Source: Glandiceps talaboti (Eukaryota; Hemichordata; Enteropneusta; Spengelidae). From it: 64,000 nt of DNA. Both the position numbers and the translations under genes were made by a program. Numbering within the stretch: the first letter of the stretch is position 1; each line of letters begins with the position of its first letter. This document shows positions 50,585-64,000 of the stretch, piece by piece. A model generated the notes under the pieces. The model was not told the origin of the DNA, searched no databases, and saw only the letters and a program-made list of their open reading frames with translations. Location: positions 24,795,681 through 24,859,680 of the forward strand of contig NC_135552.1 of assembly GCF_964340395.1 (NCBI RefSeq). Reading direction: 5' to 3'.

Positions 50585-51403
50585 CATAAAGATTACGGTA
50601 GTCGATATTACTCTCAAAAATGAATAATCATTTGAAGAGAAACACGAAGCTGGTTACAGTTACTGTAGTAGACATGACATTAGAAGAGTAACAATTACTC
50701 ATTTTCTTTTGCGATTTTAATACATACATAGTACTATATTTTAGATGTCAGTCAATTATATAGATTTACAGAGTTGCTAGCCGTGAATTCATAAACAAAA
50801 TAAACGTACAAAAAAACGTTTCGTGCAATAGAAGTGCATTTCGGCTATTGTTAAATTGTAGACAGAGATTAGACTGATACTAAAATTTAAAATTGATATG
50901 ATTCGTCTGAATCATGTTCAATTGCTGATGACGCCAAATTGCAATGGAATGGACCATTGCTCTCAAATTGAGTGGTTCTTTAGGATGCAGTTGATGGCTT
51001 GGTCGCAAGACATTTTAACCCCATGTCAAAGTAATTACGAAGAGACATCACGTTAAGAAATTGTGCAAAAGAAGTATTCGATGAAGCAAGGCTATTTAGA
51101 CGGTCGTATGAGAAATAGTTCTGAACCCAAGAATCTCCTGGGGGTCAAGGACAGAATTCAATTCAACATGTCCCCTTTTCTGTTCGTTTCCATAGCTACA
51201 GTGACGTAGTTTTATTGTGTGTCTGTTTTGTTGTATAGCGCAGGTTAGTAATAAGCCATTTTGAAAGTGGAGAGGCTGTAGGAGTTTTAAAATTGGGATG
51301 GCGCATTAAAAGCAACACGTTTACCGGTGATAACGATTGATGCTACACATTACTGCTAAAGTCTTTGTGTATTATGTAGCAACACCTTGTAAACGCGATT
51401 AAT
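50585..51403. other. non-coding DNA, no gene seen
   Basis: No recognisable gene or repeat family on either strand. Confidence 0.45.
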
Positions 51404-51404
51404 C

Positions 51405-51437
<33 letters not shown>

Positions 51438-51442
51438 ACTAA

Positions 51443-51505
<63 letters not shown>

Positions 51506-51571
51506 CCTGTCAGTCTGTCTGTTTGTCTGTCTGACTAGCTGTATATTTATACTATTATATTATACTATTAC

Positions 51572-51642
<71 letters not shown>

Positions 51643-51691
51643 GACTGGCTGACTGTCTTTTTGTGTGGTTGTCTGTGCGTGCGTGCGTCTA

Positions 51692-51722
<31 letters not shown>

Positions 51723-51780
51723 GTCTCTAGATGTCTGTCTCTCTGTCTGTCTCTCTGTCTCTCTGTCTGTCTCTCTGTGC
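51404..51780. repeat. microsatellite cluster: (ATCT)n, (AT)n, (GTCT)n
   Basis: Three kinds of simple repeat follow one another. ATCT units occupy 51404-51505 with one AACTAACT interruption, then a few GTCT units; a pure AT tract spans 51573-51640; an interrupted GTCT/CTCT tract runs from about 51690 to 51780. A 96-codon minus-strand frame is the translation of these repeats (RQTD and YIYI). Confidence 0.95.
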
Positions 51781-54329
51781 GCCTGTGAGTGAGATATTAA
51801 AGATGCATGCGTACATTTAGGAAGGTTGATAACAATCGCTCGAAGAATTCGAAATTCATGCATCGTCCTCTTATGATCTTGTTATGTTATCAACAGGTGG
51901 TTGACCCAAATAAAATGTAACAAGGAAATGCGAATGTCGCCAAATTCTAAACCCACAAATAGGTTGCCAACAGTAAAAACCGACACGACGGCATGGCACC
52001 AGTAGGAATCTTGCAGTCTGTTTATGCAAATGTGCCTGCTTTGAAGAGAAGGGAAGTGTTATATATATATATATAAACATATTGAACAAAAAAATAACAC
52101 TATGCCAACGTTCTTGTTCAAATATAGTACGCGCATTAACATTAATAAGAATACATTAATGTTTTTATCGAATACATGCCTTCAATGTGTTATGTATTAA
52201 AGGTCAGCTGACGTCATTGAAGAAATGTCGCTTTTCACTTAAAATTACTTTTCACTCTCGTGCATAGAAGTAGCATATGTACTAAGTGTTTTCTGGTAAC
52301 AATGAGAGCACGTCCTGTGTTTGGCGAAGAATGTGAACAATCCTGAAAGTACAGTTGAAAGGCACATGAGAAGTTAATCACACGAGTAAATTTCCCCGAA
52401 TCATTTTAATAACTGAAAAGAGAATAGCATAAGAAACAGAGTACAAACATTCTACAATTTAGACAATGTCACTGGATAGTAGAAATTACGAACCTCTTAT
52501 GGTGATGACATTGTGACCTAGCAAGGTAATTGAAATAAATTTAACCAAATGTTGAAAATGTTAGTAAGGGAGCATTCTGTAGTTACATTTGAGGAGGGTC
52601 GAAGCATTAAAAGGAAATCATTTTGCAATCGATTCTTCAGGGAAGACCATATTTTAGAAAATGGAATAAAAGGAGGGTAATTTTCTATTTTGTCTCATCG
52701 TATTATTGTATCTGACTTTGGATCCTACTGCTATCATGCCATCACATTACACGTTTCATTACTGCCACATCCCTCCACTACCACAGTTGTACCATGATGC
52801 TAGAACTTATCATTCAAATTGCTGCTGACAACCATGCAGTGAATCATTTGTTGGTTGTGGTGTGAGGAGAGGAGTGGATCTCACAGTAGGGTAGGAGAAC
52901 AAGTGTGGTAAGATAGTGGGAATATGTGATTGAGCGAGGTTGCTCATCCCAGTCCCGGCAATGTGGCAACGTTGGGATTGGGTCCATTGGCTCTGTAACT
53001 CAAGTCGCCTTCCATGTTAAACTATGTTTTTGAGATATTTGAAGACAGATCATGTATAGAAAGGAAATTCAGATCAGGGAGGGCCATTTTAGCTAAAAAC
53101 GGAATCGGGGGAGGGTCACATTTTAAGCAATAGGCTGGGATTAATTCCCCCCTACCTTGTAATTGCTAAAGTACATATTTCCATGATTCAAGAAATGTAC
53201 AAAAACATGGTTCATTTTCTTTCAGTGTTGATCGTCGACTACAATATTACCTTTTCACAATCCCCAAGTGATATGTAGTTCTTAAGAATCCCAGCTGTAT
53301 AGGGAATGTAATTGAAATAGATAATTGCTCAAATGCACTACACCTAAAACGTATATTCAGTAGGTCAAGAACTCTACATTTTCTTAAAGAAGACCGCTCC
53401 ATCTCTACATGTTATGGGAGGCTAACCATTTAATGGAACAACTTTGGCATTTTGAACACAACTACAATTGGACAAGTCTTTAAGTCGCCATCTGGTATTG
53501 TGTGGTACTAGTAGTAGCTAAAATGCAATCTTAAATCGAAAACATAGTTTCAGAGAATATCAAATATTTCACGAGGCATTCCATGATCCATGTCTGGTAC
53601 AGGCGTAGCGCCTAAGCTTATCTTTAAAAAGGGTATTTTACCACTGAGCAGGACACCAGGGACATGGATTAAACAACGACAAGCAAATTCAATTTCTGAG
53701 GTGAAAATACGCTACGTCTGACCTCACCTTGCCGTTAGATTAAAAACAATATGGTCTTAACTCCCACTGTCTAAGAAACCATGACAACATTTCAGATCAA
53801 GTTTTTCATCCTTGCCGAACGTTGAACACAATGTCCGTCTGACGTTCGGGGCAAATTAATTGCTATAACATTAGTATACAAAGTAACTGTCATACACATA
53901 ATTTGGATAATCTTCCCTAGTTTCTCACCATGGTATTTTTGCGTAATGTGTTTGAAAGATATATTTTTTTTAAATATATATTGAATCTTCTATCGATGTA
54001 GACTCGCACACTACTTACTGATTGGCTAAATCCTTGCCATTATGGCTACAGGAAAACTGGGAAAGCAGTGCGTCAGTATTAACAAGACAGTGTGACGATC
54101 CTACTAATTGCATTACCTAATGTCCTAAACAATTAAATTAACCTCTCCCTGATCGGTAGATCTATCGAACGAGAGAGCAATTATATAGAAATGTCATGCT
54201 CTCAAGGTGATTACAGTATATCTCTTGAAATAAAAAGAGTGATATCACGCATCTAGAAATAATGTAAAGTGATTACCTAATTAACTGCGAAAGTGTTTGT
54301 TTAATCAACACATAAGCGAATTGTTCTCC
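51781..54329. other. non-coding DNA with a related repeat pair
   Basis: No gene was recognised. Segments at about 52605-52695 and 53050-53140 share the order AAGGAAAT, CAGGGA, CCAT-TTTAG, GGAAT and GGAGGGT followed by an ATTTT run, indicating two diverged copies of one repeat about 440 bp apart. Confidence 0.42.
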
Positions 54330-54340
54330 TTATATATATA

Positions 54341-54418
<78 letters not shown>
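54330..54418. repeat. (AT)n microsatellite
   Basis: An AT tract of about 89 bp with one CC interruption near 54341. Confidence 0.96.
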
Positions 54419-54419
<1 letters not shown>

Positions 54420-54904
54420 CGTTTACATCAGTAAACTATTACATAATTTGCTTTGCATGAATTATGAATGTCGTGTTCATCCATACATTCTGTGTAACCA
54501 CTGCATTGGAATTCATACGATCTTTGGTATAGAAAAACAAACCGGACCTGAATAATGTTTGATTGATTTCTAAGATGATGCAAACAGAACAGTTCTTATG
54601 ATGACAATGTTACATATATATTGTAACTAGACTAATAATCTTTTTGCATCTAACATTTGACTATTAAAGGTGATATACATGTTTGAAATAACATTTATTT
54701 TGTCTCTCTTTCCGTTTGAGTCATCTTTAGTTTAAGCTATCAAAGTAGAAACACTTACCTCAAAACATAAACAGTTAACCTAATGTATCGAAGGCAATTA
54801 TTACTGTGCGCTAGTGACTGCAAATGCAATACTCATATTATTTTCTGCGTATCATCGTCCAATCGAATCCAATTAGATACATTTAATGCATATAACCATA
54901 TGAC

Positions 54905-55560
54905 AGGTAAATGTCTTCCGTAAGGACAAGACGCGAGCCTTTCAATTGCAAATGACCCACTAAAATTAAGCCAAATCAAAATACCAAAAATTTAGGACAA
55001 GTGTACTGTGTCATTGTTAATGTATGTACAAAATCATGTGAAATTGGAAGCCTGCATTCTTCAGATATTACCTACGTACATAGAATCATTAACTGTGGAA
55101 ATGACTCAAAAGTGAAAGCTACAACATGTGTAACCTTAAAGAACACGTACGCTTTGTTATCATCACTGTATGAACCAAATTATTTGAAATTCGAAGACTT
55201 TAATTTCGTTCTACAGATAATGACAAATTAGCAAAAAACCAATAATTATGCAAATAACCCACTATAATTAAAAACACCATCAAAACGATGTCTTTGATGC
55301 GCGCTTTGTTATTATTACATGTATTGTTTAAAATTAGTTAGATTTGAAACTTGCATTCTCAGGATATTGCCTGTTATATTACCAAAATATCTAATAAAGA
55401 CAATAACTCATTAAAATCAAAAGCTATATCAACAGACGTTATAGGAAATATGTGCTTTGTTAACGTTAACATATTTCCAAATTATATATGATATATTATA
55501 TATGAGATTTGTACCTTGCCTTCTTAAGATATTGTCTAATTCCCAAAGTCATTCATCTTG
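54905..55560 (-). mobile_element. degenerate copy 3 of the structured tandem-core element
   Basis: Begins with GTCTTCCGTAAGGACAAG, a decayed form of the CCTCCCGTAAGGG end of copy 1. It continues with about four to five diverged units containing CCAATAATTATGCAAATAAC, TGCATTCTTCAGATATTACC, TTGCATTCTCAGGATATTGCC and CGCTTTGTTATTATTAC phrases, which match the phrases of copy 1 units. The GTCT/CAGA microsatellite and terminal hairpin are not visible, so the right part is lost or beyond recognition. Orientation is the same as copy 1. Confidence 0.6.
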
Positions 55561-58000
55561 CCATCTGGGGAGATGGTACAATCCTATACTATCTTACACA
55601 ATGACAATATGTTGTTGTACTACACCATTCCACATGATAGTATTCTTGGAAAGATGATATGTGATGTTCTACATAAACTACTTTTTAATATGCAAATTGA
55701 ATATAAAATGAATGGCAATAATGTTAACATTATCTGATGTTCTCCGTTCGTAACTGCTGTTTTTCTTAATACCTTGATGGGGTATGTTAAATTCCCGTGG
55801 CAAAGGGTTCGTTAGTTGTTTTCGATCGTGAACGAGACACGATCACAACAAACTGTCAAGATAAAGGGGTATAACGCCCCCTATGTCCCAATACGTCTGT
55901 TTTTCGTTCTATAGTATATGTATTTCGAATTCTATCGTTTCAAGGTACCTGTTGTAAAAGCGTTAGATGCTACGATGCACATAGAGATAGACGAAAAATG
56001 GAACAATAAGAAGAGCCCCCCCCCCCCCCCACACACACACACACCTTTCATAAATTAATATTAAGAACAGGATCGCTTTGATATACCTTGCATATTATAA
56101 ATGTTGTGCTGGTAAACTGAAGTAATAAATAAGTAGAAAAAGGAAATAAAAATGATTTTGATTTGATATTGAGTGCTACACTTAGTAGACTAGAATATGT
56201 ATATGACAGGCTGGTCTTTACTGACAAGCTTAGTTTAAAGTCTCAAACAATATTTTGTATGAAAAACTGACAGAAGAACATAGTTTCCTTCTAATTGAAG
56301 ATGTAGACAGATAGGTTAGGGGCACACTCGGGGCATAAATCTAGCAAAGAATCTAGACAGACGGATGAACTGTAAAGTGATTCAGTAATATCGAACAATT
56401 AGATTAAAGACATGTATTTGACAATGGTCAGCATTTAAAATCTAGTGATTGGCATAAACCGTAACGTATTCAAAGTACACATTTGAGCTAAATACTATTC
56501 ACAGCTTTTATATTGTCACATACTTTGAGAGTCACCATAGTAGAATAGAAAGATGAAGAGAGCTTTCTAGATTTGAAAGAATGAATCCGATGCTATTCAA
56601 TGTCGCCATGGGCAAGATTATTACTCAAAACGTCAACAAGTCTCCTAGTAAGTGCGTTTTGATTTTCGCAATGAAGACATAAAAGTAATCCCTCTTGCAA
56701 GCTGATCACGACTATAGCCTCCGGGGGTAAACCACTTTGATTGTAAAATCCCAAGACGCTATTTATTTGAACAGGGTTGTTTTTTTCAAAACCCAATTTT
56801 GTGCAACAACTAAAGAAATGTCTGACTGACGTCTGTGTATAATAAAGTATACAGAACGTACTTTGCGCATTTATCAAAACTTTCATTAGTGCAATCACGT
56901 TTGCGTATATTGAAATGTCACAATTGTTCATTTTCACCTTAGAACGGGTATGAGCGTCTTTACTAAGAATCAGACTGAAGGCTTATTGACACGTTTTCCT
57001 GACAGTGTAACACTGACATGGAACGTTTTCAAAATAGGAGGAGAGTGTAACTTGAGGAATAGACCAGTGAATAAGTTTACCATACATATTTAGTTGCAAG
57101 AGGCTCAAAGATTTAATCAATGAAACATCTTACACATACGACAGTGTGAAATTTGATAGAAAAGGATGAATGTGTTTGTAATACATCCTTGAACTTAAAG
57201 TAACAAAGAGAGGAAATTACTCTGCTCTTTAAAGTGGTGAACTTCCATCAGACGTTGATAATTCTGTGACATCGACGTGGATACGTTTTACAGCAGTTTG
57301 TTTCCGCGATGAAGCTTGACGAATTAAAGTTGGTGCTGTTTTTGATATATAACACAGTGACTGTACTATAAGTGCATAATCTTATATAATTTGTTGGTGT
57401 TGATAGCTGTTTAAAACATCAACAAACATTGACGTGTTTGGCATAGCCATTCTTCAAAAGAATACGAGACATCGCTTTTTGGCCTAGTAAAATCATCAGA
57501 AAGAAACGCCCAGGTGAACCTGCGCTGGCAAATATGTACTGGAGCTATTTCAATGAAAGTCTGTTATCGAAATTTAGTAAACGTCTCAACGGCGACATAT
57601 ATGAACATAATTGGCATCTATGGAATCTGCATCCTCATATCCAATGCATTTCAATTCGTTCAAGTTGTAAAACAGGCAATGACATGATAAATAAGAGTGA
57701 ACCTATTGAAAACGCTATAATAGCCTTATACTGAAATTCGATCATGACCAGTAATGAATTTGTATGAGCGAACTAAAACCCTTGAGAATAATAGCAATAT
57801 GCAGCTAAGAATGGTAATCGTTTGCAAATGATAAAACCAAGCTTTGTGTGCACTAACGTAGGTATTGAATGTAATGCATTGTAGATGACGTCGCCAATGA
57901 GGTGGCCTATCAGCTTCAATGTACATAATCTATATTTGATGTCCTGTAATTTTTATTTATACTTTTATTCTTGTGCCGCAAACGAGAGAACTTTTGATCC
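55561..58000. other. non-coding DNA, no gene seen
   Basis: Contains the C15-(AC)n tract at 56016-56046. The 114-codon minus-strand frame at 56593-56937 has no recognisable domain or clear splice context and is not called a gene. Confidence 0.4.
56016..56046. repeat. poly-C followed by (AC)n
   Basis: Fifteen C followed by about eight AC units. A compound tract of this kind is a likely sequencing-error hotspot. Confidence 0.93.
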
Positions 58001-58080
58001 TAAAATTGTAGACAATTAATCCAAACCTAAAGTTGTAGACAATTAATCCAAACCTAAAGTTGTAGACAATTAATTCAAAC
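57999..58080. repeat. three tandem copies of a 27-bp unit
   Basis: The unit, with core GTTGTAGACAATTAATCC, occurs three times with only two or three substitutions in total. Confidence 0.93.
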
Positions 58081-60311
<2,231 letters not shown>

Positions 60312-60445
60312 GATTTTATTTGTCAAAGTCCTGATGAGTTCGGCCTAAAACGGCCTTCCTCCAAGGCCAGAGCTAGAAGTCGACTCAGATTCTCACAGCC
60401 CGACGGTCAAAAGCCAAGTGCTGAATCTGCGACGCTATGGTCGTT
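60312..60445 (-). other. GC-rich structured segment, possible retroelement 3' tail
   Basis: On the minus strand this compact segment contains GGCCTTGGAGGAAGGCC, a perfect 6-bp-stem hairpin (60352-60368). Directly after it comes GGCCGTTTTAGGCC, an overlapping alternative 4-bp stem. These are followed by GAACTCATCAGG and a polyadenylation-type AATAAA at about 60316-60321. Composition differs sharply from the flanks. Hairpins followed by an AATAAA suit the 3' end of a transcript, most likely a short retroelement tail, but no upstream coding region or second copy was found in the window. The plus strand reads CTGATGAG, the first hammerhead ribozyme core block, but the GAAA block is absent. Confidence 0.3.
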
Positions 60446-63400
60446 ACAATAATTAAATTACAATAAGTCACGCATATGAGATGAGCTTTTAAGATAACAA
60501 TAGGTCATGCATAATTATGAGCGTCATGGAGATGAAAGAAAGGATACTAAACTTTAACTTGCATGACATCTCCAGACATACGATATTAGTGTACCTATTG
60601 TCTTGACACCCATGTGAGCCATATTCATTTCTCTGACTAGGTGTTTGGCGACATGTATAAGCAGTGTCATGTCTGAACTCAAACACAGTAATTACGAATT
60701 CATGACAGATCTTTCAATTATTCACTGTCTGATAATTTTGAAACCACCATTATCTTATTACACAGTCGGTAGATATCACTGATGTGCAGAAACATCAGTC
60801 ATCAAATATCCGAAAGCTGTGACATGGTCATACTGTTAGACTTTCTACTACGACCGTGTTACTCTTGGGTAAATATAACTTTCCCATGATACATTGCTGT
60901 CAATCAGCTGTCAAGTTGACCCACCAATAGAGGGCATGAAACACGGGAGATAAGTGCGCTGAGTCATAGAAAACACTATCCGTAAAAGAGAACATTTCTA
61001 GAAAGATAATTGGTTTTCTGTATTGATTTACCCCTGATAGTTTCGATTTTGATGACAGATAAGGTTGTGAATTTTTGAAATCACGTTCATTTGTGGTCAT
61101 GTTTCAAAAGGAGGTAGATACAAGTAAAACTATTTTTCTGTCTTCAAGATGTAGTCTTTGTACAACTGGTATCACTGTGCACGCAAACATATGACTTAGA
61201 TTAATTTATAAGACACAAGCACATAGGTTTGATAACACTTGTTTATCTGAATTCGTACATTAGCTTCATGTCAACCATGCATATACGGGTGCCCACCTTC
61301 TATACCTTTATGAAAAGCTTGTGCGATTTCTCAGAAATGCAACACTTTTTTAAAAACTTCACTTTTAATGTAGTATAACATACTAGATAATTCAACACTT
61401 TACATATTTCGATGCATAGTTCTTTAGTAGCTGTAAAATCTACTTATTGCAGTAATTATCAAATTCAATTCGAAAATCAGTAACTGTTGAAGACCACAAC
61501 ATAGATTAGACAATGATCTACAACAAAGCTAATAAAGTCTTTATGACTTCATCCACATATTCAAATCATATATAGCAGAGCATGTCTTAGATGAATGAAA
61601 ATGGCCTGTTTGATTTTCAAAACATATCATACAGTTCTCTCATTATGTTTTCGTAAAGGTAGATTTATGGAGAGAACTTAGCTCTTTATTCCCAGGCTAG
61701 TGTGATTCAGAGGTAGAAGTAAATGCTTTACTTGATAAAGTATGAAGTGTAAGAGGATTAGTCTGCGGCATTTCAAATTACACACTTGAGTTCATTTCTA
61801 GGCGACTTGATAGACTTCTAAGCCCTATACTTTATATGGATGAGAGAACTTTCATTCTAAGTGAACGTGCTGATGTCGACGTTGCTATGCAGAGATGTCT
61901 ATGCCCTAACACTCATTGAAAGTAACCTACTTGATCTATTTTAACCATAAGTATAACCTGTCAGATTTAATTGTACATACTTAGGGAAACTGGTTAATAT
62001 ATTTACCCTTGACAACATTTTTAGATCTTTATCATTCAGAATGAACATTTTCCATGCCGTTAGTACACTGGCTTGCTGATTAGGGAACACGCATCACCAA
62101 TACACTGGCTCAGAGGCTAGCAATCTCAAAGGGTTTTCCAATCAATTTCTTCGTAAGTAACTTCAGGACATTAGGTCATTAAATTTTGTTGACCTTAACA
62201 AATTCGCATAAATGTATCGAAGTATTTTTGACTATTACTTAAGCATTCACGTTCGTTTTCTCTATAAATCAAAATACGGTTTTAGTTTATTACACAATTC
62301 GTGTATGGAAAAGGTCAAAAACACCATGTTCAATATCATTTATGCACCTGAGTTCACTATGTTTTAGTTCCTATAGTGTATGACAACTAGTGCACAGTTA
62401 TGTTATTACATTACATGTCATAGCTAGTCATCATGGCTATCCGAGTTACAACACAACATTTGTATACATTAACAGTGGCAATAATAGATTGGACGACAAC
62501 CTACTTGTTTCAGTGCATTTAATAAGTAAGTTTGTACAACATTAGATGATAAAGGAAAACGATTCCATGATTGTGTTACAGTATGGGAATACGTAATGCT
62601 TTCTTAAACAGTTATTCATCTCCTTCAAACGTAATCTGGCTTCAGGCACCTGCTGCCATGGGAAGCAATTATTACTTCACGGTCCTGCAGGACACTAATT
62701 GCCACCTAGAGTGCAAATGGATATTAAATAATTTGTATATTGATAGCATAACTCTATGCAAGGGTTCGTTTGGACAGCATTACAAAGAAATACGATGATA
62801 TGATAACGAATTTTCCTTACCACCAAATTCTTACTTTCACCCCCACCCCAAAAAGATTGTGAAGGCAAAAGCAATATCGTCTTTTTTGAGAATTTATCAA
62901 TTTAGTCACGCCATTTCATTTCTTATTGAATAACAATGTATCAACTTATTTGAAACCACCACTGTGCACATGTTTTCGTGTTTAATATTTATATAGCAAA
63001 AGAGTAATAAAATGAAAGATGTGTTTCCACTGCATGTATTTTATTCATTTTATCCTTCAATTACGTTAACGAGGATTGTCAAGTTTAAGTTTAAGTACGG
63101 CGTATATATTTTCATCCCATTACAATCACCAATGCATTTAGTACATTTAGTAACAGGCTGAGAAGATGAATGTCCTGTAACATGTTTAATGGCTATGGAA
63201 TGAACTATATGTTTTCCTTGCACGTTTATTACAAGCCCTTTTTGTTCAGACCGCCGAACTCGATCGTCTAAATAGATTGCATTAATTGAATTTCTCCACG
63301 GAAATGCAATTTCTGGCAAGTTTTATGCCATCCCCGAAATAATTGAAACGGCCTAATTTCAATAAGAGATAGCCGACATTTTATGACATAACTTACGAGT

Positions 63401-64000
63401 TAGTTAGACATGTTTATTGTTCACTGACATATCGATGATAAAACTGCATTCACAGTTACCGCCTTTAGAAAGCATTTAAATAAATCATCACTGCAAAATA
63501 CGCAACAAAGTACATAGCTGTTGATTTATACCAAATATTTGTCAACGTGTCTGTGGCCGCAGATGGTAACTCGCATTACGCAAACTCCTCCTTTAAAATA
63601 AAGTTGTATATTTTGTGGAAACAAGACATTTGATTGGTTTATCAGAATGTAAGTTAGGAAGATTTAACTTCGTTTCAACATACCTAAGAAAACAGCTCGT
63701 TATAAGAGTGAAGACAGCAGTAGTTAACTTTCAGATTTAGGAATACTTTATTTGGAAATTTTACAGCCCATTCAGATTTATAAAACATTATTAGTGTCAC
63801 CTATTTTACAGATAAATATTTTAGAGTGTGGTGTCTATAAACTAAAAGTTGACTGGCGTGTTTGATTCTGACATTAAGACGACCAGTATAATTGGATTCT
63901 TTCCCTGACCGTGCTATTAATTTAACAGACCAAACAGAATCAACCTTGGAAGTCTTTGATACGCTTAACATTACCATTCATTGCATCTGAAATCCATCTA
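60446..64000. other. 3.6 kb non-coding DNA to the window end, no gene seen
   Basis: No gene or repeat family was recognised. Frames of 60-89 codons on both strands (for example 62571-62798 plus and 63050-63319 minus) show no domain. A faint tRNA-like stretch at 61696-61770 was judged too weak to call. Confidence 0.42.

Noticed and set aside
56593-56937. 114-codon minus-strand open frame
   Set aside because: No family motif could be seen and the flanks offer no clear gene context. Conservation data would be needed before calling it.
60331-60370. Hammerhead ribozyme starting CTGATGAG
   Set aside because: The block and a following stem fit, but the obligatory GAAA after stem II is missing (TTCC instead), so it is not called a ribozyme; the segment is kept only as a structured island.
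61696-61770. tRNA-like stretch with TCAGAGGTAGAA and a possible anticodon arm
   Set aside because: The B box is not recognisable and the acceptor stem does not pair. It may be a very old SINE head but cannot be supported.

Overview
This 64 kb window is eukaryotic and almost certainly from an invertebrate animal. It is AT-rich, has no dense coding, operons or RNA genes, and carries many long microsatellites, two kilobase-scale minisatellites and several kinds of old transposable element. The species cannot be fixed from sequence alone. The repeat style (tandem-core elements ending in a GTCT/CAGA microsatellite, a CR1/L2-like LINE, CATA and CAGA tracts) fits many marine invertebrates, including molluscs and basal deuterostomes; this is an impression, not a result.

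Layout. 1-9 kb: unique AT-rich DNA, a probable tRNA-derived SINE on the minus strand (2.5-2.8 kb), CAGA and CA zones at 3.0 and 5.0-5.4 kb, and a mirror-like GTAT-GT-GTAT tract at 6.4 kb. 9.05-10.26 kb: a 26/20-bp minisatellite. 12.63-13.25 kb: a second minisatellite with a two-part higher-order unit. 14.4 kb: a 228-bp CATA tract. 20.0-22.6 kb: a repeat cluster holding a degenerate tandem-core array, a CATA/CTAC tract and copy 1 of a structured element family. 24.1-25.2 kb: an inverted repeat about 1 kb across. 28.2-29.5 kb: copy 2 of the structured element, in opposite orientation. 31.3-32.9 kb: a 5'-truncated, frameshifted CR1/L2-like LINE. 38.2 kb: the only convincing host coding signal, a small first coding exon on the plus strand. 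41.0-42.6 kb: a pentanucleotide array and a diverged tandem array. 47.2 kb: a GC-rich foldback element with a 9-bp target duplication. 48-59 kb: long TA, AT, ATCT and CT tracts, a degenerate third copy of the structured family (54.9-55.6 kb) and smaller repeats. 60.3 kb: a compact GC-rich structured segment that could be a retroelement tail.

Interpretation. Most of the window reads as intron or intergenic DNA. If the exon at 38.2 kb is real, it starts a protein whose remaining exons lie outside the window or in pieces too short to recognise. Most other long open frames are microsatellite translations (CMYV, HTYI, RERE and SLSL repeats) or show no recognisable domain. The best candidate for a little-described system is the element family at 21.4 and 28.2 kb: two oppositely oriented copies with conserved ends, matching subterminal inverted repeats, a terminal hairpin, a GTCT/CAGA microsatellite and about 140-bp internal tandem cores. 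This architecture resembles non-autonomous Helentron-type (HINE or pearl-like) elements.
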